Shown here piece after piece: positions 7,540 to 16,010 of a stretch of DNA of 55,475 nt. The notes under the pieces were generated by a model that saw nothing but the letters and a program-made list of their open reading frames with translations, ran no database searches and was not told where the DNA came from. The stretch's first letter is position 1; every line of letters begins with the position of its first letter. The stretch lies in contig NZ_JALCZA010000029.1 of assembly GCF_022690765.1 (NCBI RefSeq), positions 1 to 55,475 on the forward strand, in the 5' to 3' direction. Made by a program: the position numbers and the translations under genes. The stretch is from Anaeromyxobacter oryzisoli (GTDB lineage Bacteria > Myxococcota > Myxococcia > Myxococcales > Anaeromyxobacteraceae).

Positions 7540-9123
7540 TCAGCGGGAGACGGCGAAGATCGTTCGGGGACGAGCGGCGGGGGGCGGCCCGTCCGTCGCG
7601 TCCAGGCGCGGGGCCGGCGCGGCGGCGTCGAAGCGGAAGTAGCGGACGATCTCCTGCAGGCGCGACGCCTGCTCGGAGACGTGGGCCGCGGTGGCGGCGA
7701 GCTCCTCCGCCGCCGGCGCGTTCTGCTGCGTCACGCGATCGACCTGGGACATGGCCTCGCTCATCCGCGCGACGCCGTGCGCCTGCTCCCGGGACGCGGC
7801 GGCGACCTCGCGGACGAGCTCCGTGGTGTCCCGGATCGAGGGCACGAGCGCGGCGAGGAGCGCCCCGGAGCGCTCCGAGATCCCGACGCTCGTCGCGGAG
7901 AGCTGCGCGATCTCCTTCGCGGCGGCCTGGCTCCGCTCCGCGAGCTTGCGCACCTCGGCCGCGACGACGGCGAACCCCCTGCCCTGGGCGCCGGCCCGCG
8001 CCGCCTCGATCGCCGCGTTCAGGGCGAGCAGGTTCGTCTGGTAGGCGATCTCCTCGACGATCGAGATCCGCTCCGCGATGCCGCGCATCGTCGCGACCGT
8101 CCGCGCGACGGCCTCGCCGCCGGCCTCGGCGTCACGGGCGCTCGCGTTCGCCATCTCCTCCATGCGCCGGCTCGTCTCGGCGTTGCGCGTGATCGCCGAC
8201 TGCATCTGGACGAGGAGCTCCGTCGTGGCCTGCACGCTCTCGGCCTGCTCCGTGGTGCCGGAGGAGAGGGAGCGCGACGCGCTGGCGACCTGGCTCGACG
8301 CGTGGCCCAGCGTGTCGGCGGACTCGCGGACGTCCCCGAGGACGCGCGCGAGATCCGCGGACATCCTGCGCATGGCCTCGAGCAGCCGCCCCGCCTCGTC
8401 GCGCCCGCCGCCGGAGATGGCGAGCGAGAAGTCGCCGCGGGCGATCTGCTCGGCCGCCGTCACCGCCTCCAGGATGGGGTTCGCGACGCTCCGGGTCACC
8501 AGCGTCGCGACCACCGCCGCGAGCACCGCCGCGAGGACGATGAGGCCCACCACGAGCGAGCGGCTCGCGTAGTAGCGCTCGTGCCCCTGGGTCCGGGCGA
8601 GCTCGATCTCGTCCCCCTGGTGGCTCGCGTACGCGCTGAACGCGTCGATGAGCGTCGAGAGGAGCGGGACGACCTCGTCGGTGAGCTTGCGCTGCGCGTC
8701 GGAGAGCCGGTCCTGATCGAGCATGTCCTTGGCGGCCTGGGCCGCGGTGCCGTAGGTCCGCCACGACGCGCGCGCCTTCTCGAACAGCGCCTGCTCCGCC
8801 GGCTCGCTCGCGGAGAGCTTCGAGATCTGCGCGAGCGCGCTGTCGATGGCGCCCCGGTTCTGGTCCACCGCGGCGAAGTCCTTCTGGGCCGCCTCGCGGT
8901 CCATCTGGAGGAACGCGTGGTTCAGCCGAAGGCTCGTGTCGTTGGCCGCGAGGAGCGCGCGCTGCGTGAGCCGGGCCTTCGCCCAGTTCACGTCCGCGAC
9001 GTGCGTGAGGCTCTCGTCGAGCGATTGCATCCGGACGACGGCGAGCCAGCCCACGCCCACGAGGAAGACGATCAGGAGCCCGAACGCGACCGCGAGCCGC
9101 TTCCCCATCGCGAGATGGTTCAT
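7540..9123 (-). CDS. Methyl-accepting chemotaxis protein
   Basis: 527 residues: membrane helix at about 10-30, a roughly 150-residue periplasmic helical domain of the 4HB type, second helix at about 185-210 ([20 protein letters not shown]), HAMP, then the MCP signalling domain with the hairpin tip [21 protein letters not shown]. It should relay ligand occupancy to CheA/CheW in the membrane array. It is the first gene of a two-gene unit with the PhnD-like binding protein, facing the molybdoenzyme operon. An in-frame ATG five codons in is an alternative start. The ligand is unknown; the pairing suggests an oxyanion seen indirectly through the binding protein. Confidence 0.9.
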   Translation of the reverse strand: MNHLAMGKRLAVAFGLLIVFLVGVGWLAVVRMQSLDESLTHVADVNWAKARLTQRALLAANDTSLRLNHAFLQMDREAAQKDFAAVDQNRGAIDSALAQISKLSASEPAEQALFEKARASWRTYGTAAQAAKDMLDQDRLSDAQRKLTDEVVPLLSTLIDAFSAYASHQGDEIELARTQGHERYYASRSLVVGLIVLAAVLAAVVATLVTRSVANPILEAVTAAEQIARGDFSLAISGGGRDEAGRLLEAMRRMSADLARVLGDVRESADTLGHASSQVASASRSLSSGTTEQAESVQATTELLVQMQSAITRNAETSRRMEEMANASARDAEAGGEAVARTVATMRGIAERISIVEEIAYQTNLLALNAAIEAARAGAQGRGFAVVAAEVRKLAERSQAAAKEIAQLSATSVGISERSGALLAALVPSIRDTTELVREVAAASREQAHGVARMSEAMSQVDRVTQQNAPAAEELAATAAHVSEQASRLQEIVRYFRFDAAAPAPRLDATDGPPPAARPRTIFAVSR

Positions 9124-9604
9124 CCCGTCCCCTCCCGGCGGCGCCGCCGCCTCGCGAGGCGACCCTCGCTCAAGCCGCGAACGTACCGCCGACGAGGGTG
9201 AGGGTAATGCCCCACGAGTCGTCTACACCATGGGTCGGCGCAAGACCGTGCGTCAAATTACCCTGGGTCGCTGAAACGCACCGTCCGGGTCGGCGAGAGT
9301 GGAACTTCCGCACAGCGGCGGAGAGCGGCCTCCGCTCGGCGGTGTTCGGGTGAGAGCGGGCCCGGACCTCGGGAATCGCTGCGCTCGAGCGGGTGCGGGG
9401 CCGCGTGCGGCGGGAACGAGCACTTCCCTCGGTGAAGCGAAACTTCTCTCGGTCGGGTGAACGCGGTCGGGTGAACGCGGGTGAACGCGACCTGGCGCTG
9501 AAGGTCGTGGAGGAGCGCTCGGTCGGAGCGGCTCCTCGAAGCAGCCCCGTTTGGGGGAGAACACGGCGTCGGGATCGACTGGCTCGATCCGGCGGTGATC
9601 GCCG
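9124..9604. other. Long intergenic region without a supported gene
   Basis: No convincing coding frame. On the minus strand the part nearest 9124 should hold the MCP promoter and a purine-rich ribosome site; TTGACG occurs in that orientation near 9250-9256 but has no good -10 partner. The middle contains the short direct repeats listed at 9451. Confidence 0.5.
9451..9487. repeat. Tandem direct repeats GGTCGGGTGAACGC
   Basis: Two exact 14-bp copies (9451-9464 and 9465-9478) are followed by a shortened third copy, GGGTGAACGC (9478-9487). Too short and too few for a CRISPR array; could be iterated protein-binding sites or simple slippage. Confidence 0.6.
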
Positions 9605-9967
9605 TCAGTCCTCGGAGCCGGCGAGGGCGGGAGCCTGCAGCCGCTCGAGCCGGCCCGCGATCAGGGCGGCGAGGGCGTCGGCCACCGAGCCGCGGGCGCC
9701 GCCGTAGACGGAGACGTGCCGCCGCTCCATCCGCTCCACCGTGCGCGGGTCGGCGCGCTGCACGAGCACCACGTCCACCGGCGTGTCCTCGAGCGCCTCG
9801 CACGGATCGCAGCCGCGCTCCCTCCGCCGCTCGGCGGAGTTGGGGATCGACCGGAACGCCAGGGTCTCCGCGTCCACGAGCAGGAGGTACGGCGCGTTCG
9901 CCAGGTCCGGGTGGACCGGGCTGAACAGCCCGCGACCTTCGGCCGTTGGGATGCAGACGATCTTCAT
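9605..9967 (-). CDS. NifX/NifB-family iron-molybdenum cluster-binding protein
   Basis: 120 residues beginning MKIVCIPTAEGRGLFSP, the opening beta-strand and glycine loop of the NifX/NifY/NafY-like (dinitrogenase cofactor biosynthesis) domain, with the expected VDVVLVQRADP and conserved glycine segment near the C-terminus. It contains a local GCDPCEAL motif. Stand-alone members of this family bind or shuttle iron-sulfur or iron-molybdenum clusters and occur in many organisms outside nitrogenase loci. It is divergent from cytochrome c peroxidase and shares a palindrome with it. The frame is open upstream, but homology starts at 9967. Confidence 0.75.
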   Translation of the reverse strand: MKIVCIPTAEGRGLFSPVHPDLANAPYLLLVDAETLAFRSIPNSAERRRERGCDPCEALEDTPVDVVLVQRADPRTVERMERRHVSVYGGARGSVADALAALIAGRLERLQAPALAGSED

Positions 9968-10066
9968 CGCTTCTCTCCGGACGCGCCGCCGCGCATCGCA
10001 CCCATGAGAGACGCGCGCGGCCGTTCGGGTTCGCGAGGTGCGGCAAAATATTCCGAAGACCAATCA

Positions 10067-10085
10067 ATGCGACGTTCTGTCGCAT
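10067..10085. promoter_or_regulatory. Operator-like palindrome between NifX-like and peroxidase genes
   Basis: ATGCGAC-GTTCT-GTCGCAT is a perfect 7-bp inverted repeat. It lies next to a relatively AT-rich stretch (10043-10068) in the divergent intergenic region, a plausible position for a repressor or activator controlling both genes. The binding protein is not identified. Confidence 0.5.
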
Positions 10086-10210
10086 GGGCCCCGGGTGCTC
10101 CCCACGTGCGCGTCCCGGATGTACGTGCGGCGCGCTGGCCCTTCCGCGTGGCTCCGCCGCGCAGCAGGAGAAGGCAGCTCAGGATGGCCACCTCCAAGGA
10201 GACGAGCCCC

Positions 10211-11269
10211 ATGCAACGCGTCGCGATGATCCTCGCGGTCGGCGTCGGCCTGATCGCGCAGCCGGCGGGCGCGGCCGACCTCGCCGCCCAGGCCCGCAAG
10301 ACGTTCAAGCCGATCCCGGCGAAGGCGCCGGCCTCGAAGAAGAACCCGAGCACGCCGGCGAAGGTCGCGCTCGGCGAGAAGCTCTACTTCGATCCGCGGC
10401 TCTCGGCGTCCCAGCTCATCAGCTGCAACACCTGCCACAACCTGGCGCTCGGCGGCGCCGACCTCCAGCAGACCTCCATCGGGCACGGGTGGCAGAAGGG
10501 GCCGCGCAACGCGCCGACCGTGCTGAACGCCGTCTTCAACGTCGCCCAGTTCTGGGACGGGCGCGCCGAGGATCTCGCCGCCCAGGCGAAGGGGCCGCTG
10601 CAGGCTTCGGTGGAGATGAACAGCAAGCCCGAGCAGGTGGTGGAGACGCTGAAGAGCATCCCGGGCTACGCGCCGGCCTTCCGGGCCGCGTTCCCGGGCG
10701 AGGCGGACCCGATCACCTTCGACAACGTGGCGAAGGCGATCGAGTCTTTCGAGGCGACCCTGCTCACGCCGGACGCGCCCTTCGATCGATTCCTGAAGGG
10801 CGACCCGAAGGCGCTCTCCGCGACGGAGGGGAGGGGGCTCGCGGCCTTCATGGAGAAGGGCTGCGCCGCCTGCCACGACGGCGTGAACGTGGGCGGGGCC
10901 GGCTACTTCCCGTTCGGCGTCGTCGAGCAGCCGTCCGTCGGGGTCCGCCCGGTCGAGGACCCGGGGCGCTTCAAGGTCACGAACACCGAGGCCGATCGGT
11001 ACGTGTTCCGCTCGCCGTCGCTGCGCAACGTCGCGATCACCCAGCCGTACTTCCACTCGGGCGCGGTGTTCGTCCTCGAGGACGCGGTGAAGATCATGGG
11101 GTCGGCGCAGCTCGGCGCGACGCTCTCCGACGGCGAGATCGGGGAGATCACCGCGTTCCTCCGCTCGCTCACCGGGAGGCAGCCACGGGTGGCGTACCCG
11201 CTCCTGCCGCCGAGCGGCGAGAAGACGCCGCGGCCCGCGGTGGCCGTGACGCCCGCGTCGGGCGGATGA
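10211..11269 (+). CDS. Di-haem cytochrome c peroxidase
   Basis: 352 residues with a Sec signal peptide (MQRVAMILAVGVGLIAQPAGA) and two c-type haem sites, CNTCH (72-76) and CAACH (218-222), in the spacing of the CcpA/MauG family. Conserved peroxidase blocks GEKLYFDPRLS, NAPTVLNAVFN..FWDGRAEDL and SLRNVAITQPYFHSG are all present. It reduces hydrogen peroxide in the periplasm with electrons from small cytochromes. An ATG at 10184 is in frame, but the ATG at 10211 has AAGGAGA before it and yields a normal signal peptide. A run of Lys/Pro follows the signal peptide. Confidence 0.93.
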   Translation: MQRVAMILAVGVGLIAQPAGAADLAAQARKTFKPIPAKAPASKKNPSTPAKVALGEKLYFDPRLSASQLISCNTCHNLALGGADLQQTSIGHGWQKGPRNAPTVLNAVFNVAQFWDGRAEDLAAQAKGPLQASVEMNSKPEQVVETLKSIPGYAPAFRAAFPGEADPITFDNVAKAIESFEATLLTPDAPFDRFLKGDPKALSATEGRGLAAFMEKGCAACHDGVNVGGAGYFPFGVVEQPSVGVRPVEDPGRFKVTNTEADRYVFRSPSLRNVAITQPYFHSGAVFVLEDAVKIMGSAQLGATLSDGEIGEITAFLRSLTGRQPRVAYPLLPPSGEKTPRPAVAVTPASGG

Positions 11270-11299
11270 GCGCGCCGCCCGGCCGACGTCCGCCACGCC

Positions 11300-12592
11300 C
11301 TACAGGCCGGCCAGGGACAGCGCCCAGCGGACGGAGCCCGCGACGACGAGCACGAGCACCGGGCTCAGGGGGAAGCGCGTCAGCGTGAGCGCCGTGGCCG
11401 CGGCGATCCCGACGTCCGCCGGGCCGCCGAGCGTGCGCCCGAGCGTCAGGGCGGCGGCCGCCATGAGGCCGACGACCGCGGGGGTGAGGCCGCGCAGGGC
11501 GGCGCGCACCGGGCGCCGCGAGCGCGCGCGCAGCAGCCAGCCGCCGAGCACCACCACGAGCGCGAACGGCGCCGCGAAGATGGAGACGGTCGCGACGGCC
11601 GCGCCGGGGAGGCCGCGCGCGACGTAGCCGACGAAGGTCGCCATCAGGAGCACCGGCCCTGGCGTGAGCTTGCCGACGGCCACCGCGCTCGCGAGCTGGC
11701 GATCGGTGATCCAGCCGCCGTCCACCACCGTCGCGTGGAGCTGCGGCACGATCGCGAAGCCGCCGCCGTAGGCGCCGAGGCCGGTGCGAAAGAACAGGAG
11801 GCCGAGGGCGACGAGCCCGCTCGCCCCGGCGCTCGCCGCGAACGCGAGCGGGGCCACCGCGAGCAGCTCCCCGCGATCGTGCGCCGGCCGTGACGTCCCC
11901 GGGCGCTCCGACGCCGGCGCCGGGAGCGGCTGTCCCTCGTCCGGGAGGGCCACGGGTGGGCCGGGCCTCCGGGGCTTCCGTCGGATCCGCTCCAGGCGCG
12001 CGCGCTTCGCCGCGAGGTCGATGAAGAGCCCGGCCCCGATCCCCATCGCGGCGATCTCGCCGGAGGCGGCTCCCCCCGCGATGCTGAGGAGCAGGGCGCC
12101 GCCGGCGACGCCCATCTGCCAGAGGCGCCCGATGGAGGAGCGCACCATCTGGATCGCGAGCGCCGCGACGATCCCGACGACGCCCGCGTTGAGCCCGGAC
12201 AGGACGATCGCCGCCCGCGGCGCGACCCCGAACCTCACGTAGGCCCAGGCGAGCGCGAGCGTGAGGAGCGCGCCGGGGAGGATGAACCCGGCGTAGCCCG
12301 CCAGCGCGGCGCGCGAGCCGCCGAGGCGCAGGCCGAGGTGCGCGAGCGCGTTCGCGGCCGCGCCGCCCGGGAGCATCTGGGCGACGGTCGCGGTGTTCGT
12401 GAACTCGCGCTCCGTCACCCAGCGCCGCCGCTCGACGGCGACGTGCCGGATCATCCCGAGGACGCTCACGCCTCCCCCGAAGCCGACGAGGCCGAGCCAG
12501 GACGAGATGCGGAGGAGCTCGCCGGCCGACGGCTTCGCGCGCGTGGCGGCCCGCTCCTTTCGGTGTGGCGGTTCGGTCGTGCTCGTCTTCAA
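11300..12592 (-). CDS. chrA: Chromate transporter, two-domain ChrA type
   Basis: 430 residues of mostly membrane helices, built from two homologous halves. Each half contains the ChrA signature: GLVGFGGGVSVLGMIR ... VAQMLPGGAAAN in the first, and FFRTGLGAYGGGFAIVPQL ... VAVGKLTPGPVL in the second. A charged linker rich in proline (about 205-245) separates them. ChrA family proteins expel chromate using the proton or ion gradient. The gene is convergent with the peroxidase (30 bp apart). No ChrB regulator is adjacent. Confidence 0.92.
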   Translation of the reverse strand: MKTSTTEPPHRKERAATRAKPSAGELLRISSWLGLVGFGGGVSVLGMIRHVAVERRRWVTEREFTNTATVAQMLPGGAAANALAHLGLRLGGSRAALAGYAGFILPGALLTLALAWAYVRFGVAPRAAIVLSGLNAGVVGIVAALAIQMVRSSIGRLWQMGVAGGALLLSIAGGAASGEIAAMGIGAGLFIDLAAKRARLERIRRKPRRPGPPVALPDEGQPLPAPASERPGTSRPAHDRGELLAVAPLAFAASAGASGLVALGLLFFRTGLGAYGGGFAIVPQLHATVVDGGWITDRQLASAVAVGKLTPGPVLLMATFVGYVARGLPGAAVATVSIFAAPFALVVVLGGWLLRARSRRPVRAALRGLTPAVVGLMAAAALTLGRTLGGPADVGIAAATALTLTRFPLSPVLVLVVAGSVRWALSLAGL

Positions 12593-12793
12593 GGGCGATA
12601 CCTCGCGGCCGGCGGCCTCGCGGGCGAGCCGGATGCTACACGCTGCCGGCCGCCGTCGAGGACGGTCGCCGCCATCCGGAGCCCCGGGCGAGCGGACCGC
12701 TCGCGCGCGGCGAGCTCACGGCGCGCCCTCGTACAGCCATCGTCCGAGCCGCGGAGCCGGAGAAGGGTTCTCGGCTCCGCGCCTGTTCGCACC

Positions 12794-13627
12794 CTACCTG
12801 CGTCCGCCGCCGCCGCCTCGCCCGCCACCCATGCCGCCGCCCATGCCGCCCCGTGCGCCTCCGCCGCCGCGCGGTGCGCTGGGAACGGGGCGTCCGCCCG
12901 ACCCGCCGCCACGGAAGCCGGGGGCGCCGTGGAAGCCTGGGCCACGCCCGCCGCGGAAGCCGTCGAAGCCGCGGCCGTCGAAGCCGCGCCCATGGAAGCC
13001 GCGGCCGTGGAAGCCGGGATGCGGCCGGACCCCGCGGAACGGCGCCGACCGCCACCACCACGGGGACCCCCACCACCACCCGCCGCCGGCGAACCAGCCG
13101 AAGTTCACCGCGCCGTAGAAGCCGAAGTACGGCCAGGGACCCCAGCCGTAGATCCAGGGCGCGGCCACCCACACCCAGCCGTACGCGGGATAGTACACGT
13201 ACTCGTAGGGCGGCCCGCTGTCGTATGGCGCCGCGACGTACTCCTCCGAGTACGGGATCCAGATCCAGCCGTACTGCTGCGTGTAGACCCACTGGCCGTC
13301 AGGCGTCCCCGACCGCACCGGCGCGCGCTGCGCCTGCTGTGGCGGGGCCTGCTGCGGCGGCGTCGCCTGCGGCTGGGCCTGCTCCGGCTGGGCCTGCTCC
13401 GGCTGGGCCTGCTCCGGCTGGGCCTGCTCCGGCTGGGCCTGCTCGGTGACGGCCGGAGGCTCCGCAGGCGGTAGGGCCTGCGACCGGTCCTGCGGCGTCA
13501 CCCCGTCGCCGCCCCCGCCCGGCAGGGCGACCTCCTCCCGGCTCCTCTCCGGATCGGCGGAGCGGGCCGTGGCCGGAACCATCGACAGAACCTCGATCAG
13601 CGCGAGCGCCTCGAGTCGAGCTCTCAT
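12794..13627 (-). CDS. Exported Trp/Tyr/Gly-rich repeat protein of unknown function
   Basis: 277 residues starting at the ATG at 13627, preceded by GGGGGAG. After a probable signal peptide (cleavage near ARS-A at about residue 24) come a Gln/Pro region with five QAQPE-type pentapeptides, a centre very rich in Trp and Tyr (YGWVWVAAPWIYGWGPWPY, GGGWWWGSPWWW), GFHGRG/GFDGRG repeats, and a Gly/Arg tail. It resembles the YXWGXW or WXXGXW repeat secreted proteins, whose roles are poorly known. Likely cell-surface or periplasmic. No enzymatic motif is visible. Confidence 0.7.
   Translation of the reverse strand: MRARLEALALIEVLSMVPATARSADPERSREEVALPGGGGDGVTPQDRSQALPPAEPPAVTEQAQPEQAQPEQAQPEQAQPEQAQPQATPPQQAPPQQAQRAPVRSGTPDGQWVYTQQYGWIWIPYSEEYVAAPYDSGPPYEYVYYPAYGWVWVAAPWIYGWGPWPYFGFYGAVNFGWFAGGGWWWGSPWWWRSAPFRGVRPHPGFHGRGFHGRGFDGRGFDGFRGGRGPGFHGAPGFRGGGSGGRPVPSAPRGGGGARGGMGGGMGGGRGGGGGRR
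13371..13445. repeat. 15-bp tandem repeat inside the Trp/Tyr/Gly-rich gene
   Basis: Five consecutive units of GGCTGGGCCTGCTCC (the last with one change) encode the Gln-Ala-Gln-Pro-Glu pentapeptides on the minus strand. The copies are nearly identical at DNA level, so the number of units could vary between strains. Confidence 0.8.
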
Positions 13628-13972
13628 GGCGTCTCCCCCTACACCATGCTTCATGAGCATCCTGCGTGCCATCACCGGGCCACCTCTGGCAGTGGACTCT
13701 GCGCCGCGCATTGGCGAGGCACTCGTGGTGGCACGGCACGGAGTGCGTGCCTGGCCCGCACGCCACGGGCGGGACGATTCCTCCTCGCGTTCGCCCAGCT
13801 TTGCCGCCGCCGTGGTGGGCGGCCGGCCGGGCTGCCGTCCGATCGAGGGCGAAGCGAAGGGACCGGACCGGAATCCGAATCCTGCTGTCCGATCGCCCGG
13901 CCGTGCGCCGCGCCGGGCGTCACGTGCCGGCGCTCCGCCGCTCCCCATCCTCTTCGGGAGGGAGGGCGAGAC
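13628..13972. other. Divergent intergenic region, 345 bp
   Basis: No gene supported. It must hold promoters for both flanking genes. GGCACG-GAGTG-CGTGCC (13735-13751) is a 6-bp perfect inverted repeat that could be an operator. No correctly spaced -24/-12 pair was found. Confidence 0.4.
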
Positions 13973-15427
13973 ATGAACCCACGAGAGAACGGGTCGGGGG
14001 CGCAGACGACGACGCCGAGCGGAAGCCAGGCCGGGACCGAGGCGATGCCTCGGGAGACGGCCGCGGCGCTGCGCGGCCAGCTCCGGGGGAAGCTGTGCCT
14101 CCCCGACGAGCAGGGCTACGACGAGGCGCGCACCCTCTGGAACGCGATGATCGATCGGCGGCCCGCGGCGGTCGTCCGCGCGGCCGGGGCGGCCGACGTC
14201 CGGCGCGCGGTCGGCCTCGCGAGCGAGCTCGCGCTCGCGCTCGCGGTGCGGGGCGGCGGCCACAACATCGCCGGGAACGCGTGCTGCGACGGCGGGCTGA
14301 TGATCGACCTCTCGCCCATGAAGTCGGTGCGGGTCGATCCGTTCGCCCGCGTCGCGCGCGTCGAGCCCGGCGTGACCCTCGGCGAGCTGGACGCCGAGAC
14401 GCAGGCCTTCGGCCTCGCGACCCCGGTCGGGATCAACTCGACCACCGGCGTCGCCGGGCTCACGCTCGGCGGCGGGTTCGGGTGGATCTCCCGGAAGTAC
14501 GGGCTCACGGTGGACAACCTGCTCTCGGTGGACCTGGTCACCGCGGACGGCGCGCTGCTCCACGCCAGCGCGGACGAGAACCCGGAGCTCTTCTGGGCGG
14601 TGCGCGGCGGCGGCGGCAACTTCGGCGTCGCCACCTCGTTCGAGTACCGGCTCCACCCCGTCGGCCCCGAGGTCCTCGCCGGGCTCGTCGTCCACCCGCT
14701 CTCGAGGGCGAGGGAGGTGCTCGACGGGTATCGCCGGCTCGCGGCCGGCGCCCCCGACGAGCTCACCTGCTGGGTGGTGATGCGGAAGGCGCCGCCGCTC
14801 CCGTTCATCCCGCCCGAAGCCCACGGGACCGACATCCTCGCCCTCGCGATGTGCTGGATCGGCGCGCCCGAGGCGGGCGAGGCCGCCGTCGCGCCGCTGC
14901 GGGCCCTGGGGACGCCGCTCGCCGAGCACGTCGGCCGGATGCCCTTCGTCGCCTGGCAGCGGGTGTTCGATCCGCTGCTCGCCCCCGGCGCACGCAACTA
15001 CTGGAAGTCGCACGATCTGCTCGCGCTCCCGGACGGCGCGATCGACGTGCTGCTCGACCACGCGGGGCGGCTGCCGTCGCCGGAGTGCGAGGTCTTCATC
15101 GCGCACCTCGGCGGCGCGGTGAACCGCGTGGCGGTGGAGGCCACCGCCTATCCGCACCGGAACGTGCAGTTCGTCGTCAACGTCCACACCCGCTGGACGG
15201 ACCCCGCCGACGACGTGCGCTGCATCGCCTGGGCGCGCGCGCTGTTCGACGCGGTCGCGCCGCACGCGACCGGCGGCGTGTACGTGAACTTCATGCCGCT
15301 GGACGAGGCGCACCGGGTCGAGGGGGGCGCGTACGGTCCCAACTACGGGCGGCTGGCGCGGATCAAGGCGAGGTACGACCCCGGCAACCTGTTCCACCTG
15401 AACCAGAACATCCAGCCGGCGTCTTGA
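13973..15427 (+). CDS. FAD-linked oxidase (berberine-bridge-enzyme-like)
   Basis: 484 residues. An FAD-binding type 4 domain (about 60-230) contains RGGGHNIAGN with His97, the usual site of 8-alpha-histidyl FAD, and TTGVAGLTLGGGFGWISRKYG. The second flavin-linking cysteine of bicovalent members is absent. The C-terminus ends in the BBE domain (YGPNYGRLARIKARYDPGNL). Such enzymes oxidise sugars, alcohols or secondary metabolites with oxygen as acceptor; the substrate is unknown. No signal peptide. The ATG at 13973 is preceded by GGAGGGAGGG. Confidence 0.88.
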   Translation: MNPRENGSGAQTTTPSGSQAGTEAMPRETAAALRGQLRGKLCLPDEQGYDEARTLWNAMIDRRPAAVVRAAGAADVRRAVGLASELALALAVRGGGHNIAGNACCDGGLMIDLSPMKSVRVDPFARVARVEPGVTLGELDAETQAFGLATPVGINSTTGVAGLTLGGGFGWISRKYGLTVDNLLSVDLVTADGALLHASADENPELFWAVRGGGGNFGVATSFEYRLHPVGPEVLAGLVVHPLSRAREVLDGYRRLAAGAPDELTCWVVMRKAPPLPFIPPEAHGTDILALAMCWIGAPEAGEAAVAPLRALGTPLAEHVGRMPFVAWQRVFDPLLAPGARNYWKSHDLLALPDGAIDVLLDHAGRLPSPECEVFIAHLGGAVNRVAVEATAYPHRNVQFVVNVHTRWTDPADDVRCIAWARALFDAVAPHATGGVYVNFMPLDEAHRVEGGAYGPNYGRLARIKARYDPGNLFHLNQNIQPAS

Positions 15428-15445
15428 TGGCTGGTGAGCGGAGCT

Positions 15446-15468
15446 GCCGCCGGGCACGCTTCGGCGGC
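15446..15468 (+). terminator. Hairpin after the FAD-linked oxidase
   Basis: GCCGCCG-GGCACGCTT-CGGCGGC is a perfect 7-bp stem with a 9-nt loop beginning 18 bp after the stop. It has no clear T-run. Confidence 0.45.
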
Positions 15469-15543
15469 GGGCGGGCTCGCGTCGTCGGCGGGCCTCCCTC
15501 GGCGGACGCGATCACACCGTGACGTGATCCATCAGCGGCGCGC

Positions 15544-15602
15544 TTGACATACCCCCTCCCCCTATTTAGATCCGTGTGGCGCAAGATAGGGGGCGGGGGT
15601 AT
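15544..15602 (+). promoter_or_regulatory. Promoter and paired CsoR-like operator of the copper operon
   Basis: A housekeeping-type -35 TTGACA (15544-15549) faces a TTAGAT-like -10 near 15566-15571. Two 17-bp boxes flank the expected start: ATACCCCCTCCCCCTAT (15549-15565, inside the promoter) and ATAGGGGGCGGGGGTAT (15586-15602), which are inverted copies of each other with a single central difference. G/C-runs closed by TA are typical of CsoR/RcnR-family operators. Because csoR is the third gene of this operon, autoregulation and copper induction are likely. Confidence 0.7.
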
Positions 15603-15620
15603 CGCATGGAGGTGCTGCAG

Positions 15621-16010
15621 ATGGAGCCGAGCAAGGTCGTGGTCGCGGTGGCGGGGCTCGCCGCGATCGTCTGGGTCAACTGGTACTTCTTCCTGGCCGA
15701 GGGCCGGAAGGCCGCGGTCGCGGCCAAGGTCGGGGCCACCGGCCTGCAGCAGGTCGTGATCCGGGTCGAGGGCGGGTACGCGCCCTCCCGGGTGCGGCTC
15801 CGCGCCGGGCAGCCCGCGCGCCTCGTCTTCGATCGCCGCGAGGACTCGAGCTGCTCCGAGGAGGTCGTGTTCCCGGCCTTCGGGATACGGCGGTTCCTCC
15901 CTGCGCACCAGCGGACCGGGATCGACCTGCCGGCGACGGCGGCGGGCGCGTACGAGTTCACGTGCGGCATGGGCATGCTCCGGGGCAGCCTGGTCGTGGA
16001 GGACGCGTGA
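15621..16010 (+). CDS. Membrane-anchored cupredoxin-domain protein
   Basis: 129 residues from the ATG at 15621 (GGAGG eight bases upstream; an in-frame ATG at 15606 is less well placed). One N-terminal helix ([20 protein letters not shown]) anchors an exported cupredoxin-like domain with Cys, His and Met positioned as ligands ([24 protein letters not shown]). Small proteins of this kind precede copper ATPases and probably hold or hand over copper outside the membrane. Its stop overlaps the ATPase start (TGATG). Confidence 0.8.
   Translation: MEPSKVVVAVAGLAAIVWVNWYFFLAEGRKAAVAAKVGATGLQQVVIRVEGGYAPSRVRLRAGQPARLVFDRREDSSCSEEVVFPAFGIRRFLPAHQRTGIDLPATAAGAYEFTCGMGMLRGSLVVEDA

Noticed and set aside
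9451-9487. Possible CRISPR-like repeats
   Set aside because: Only two to three adjacent 14-bp units with no spacers and no cas genes.
13371-13445. Possible CRISPR-like repeats
   Set aside because: Directly adjacent 15-bp units that encode pentapeptides inside a gene; no spacers.
13698-13714. Sigma-54 promoter near the FAD-linked oxidase
   Set aside because: A TGGCA...CTGC pair occurs but the GG-GC spacing is 11 rather than 10.
13973-15427. Bicovalent flavin oxidase
   Set aside because: The His site is present but the second flavin-linking Cys is missing in the TTGVAGLTLGGG segment.
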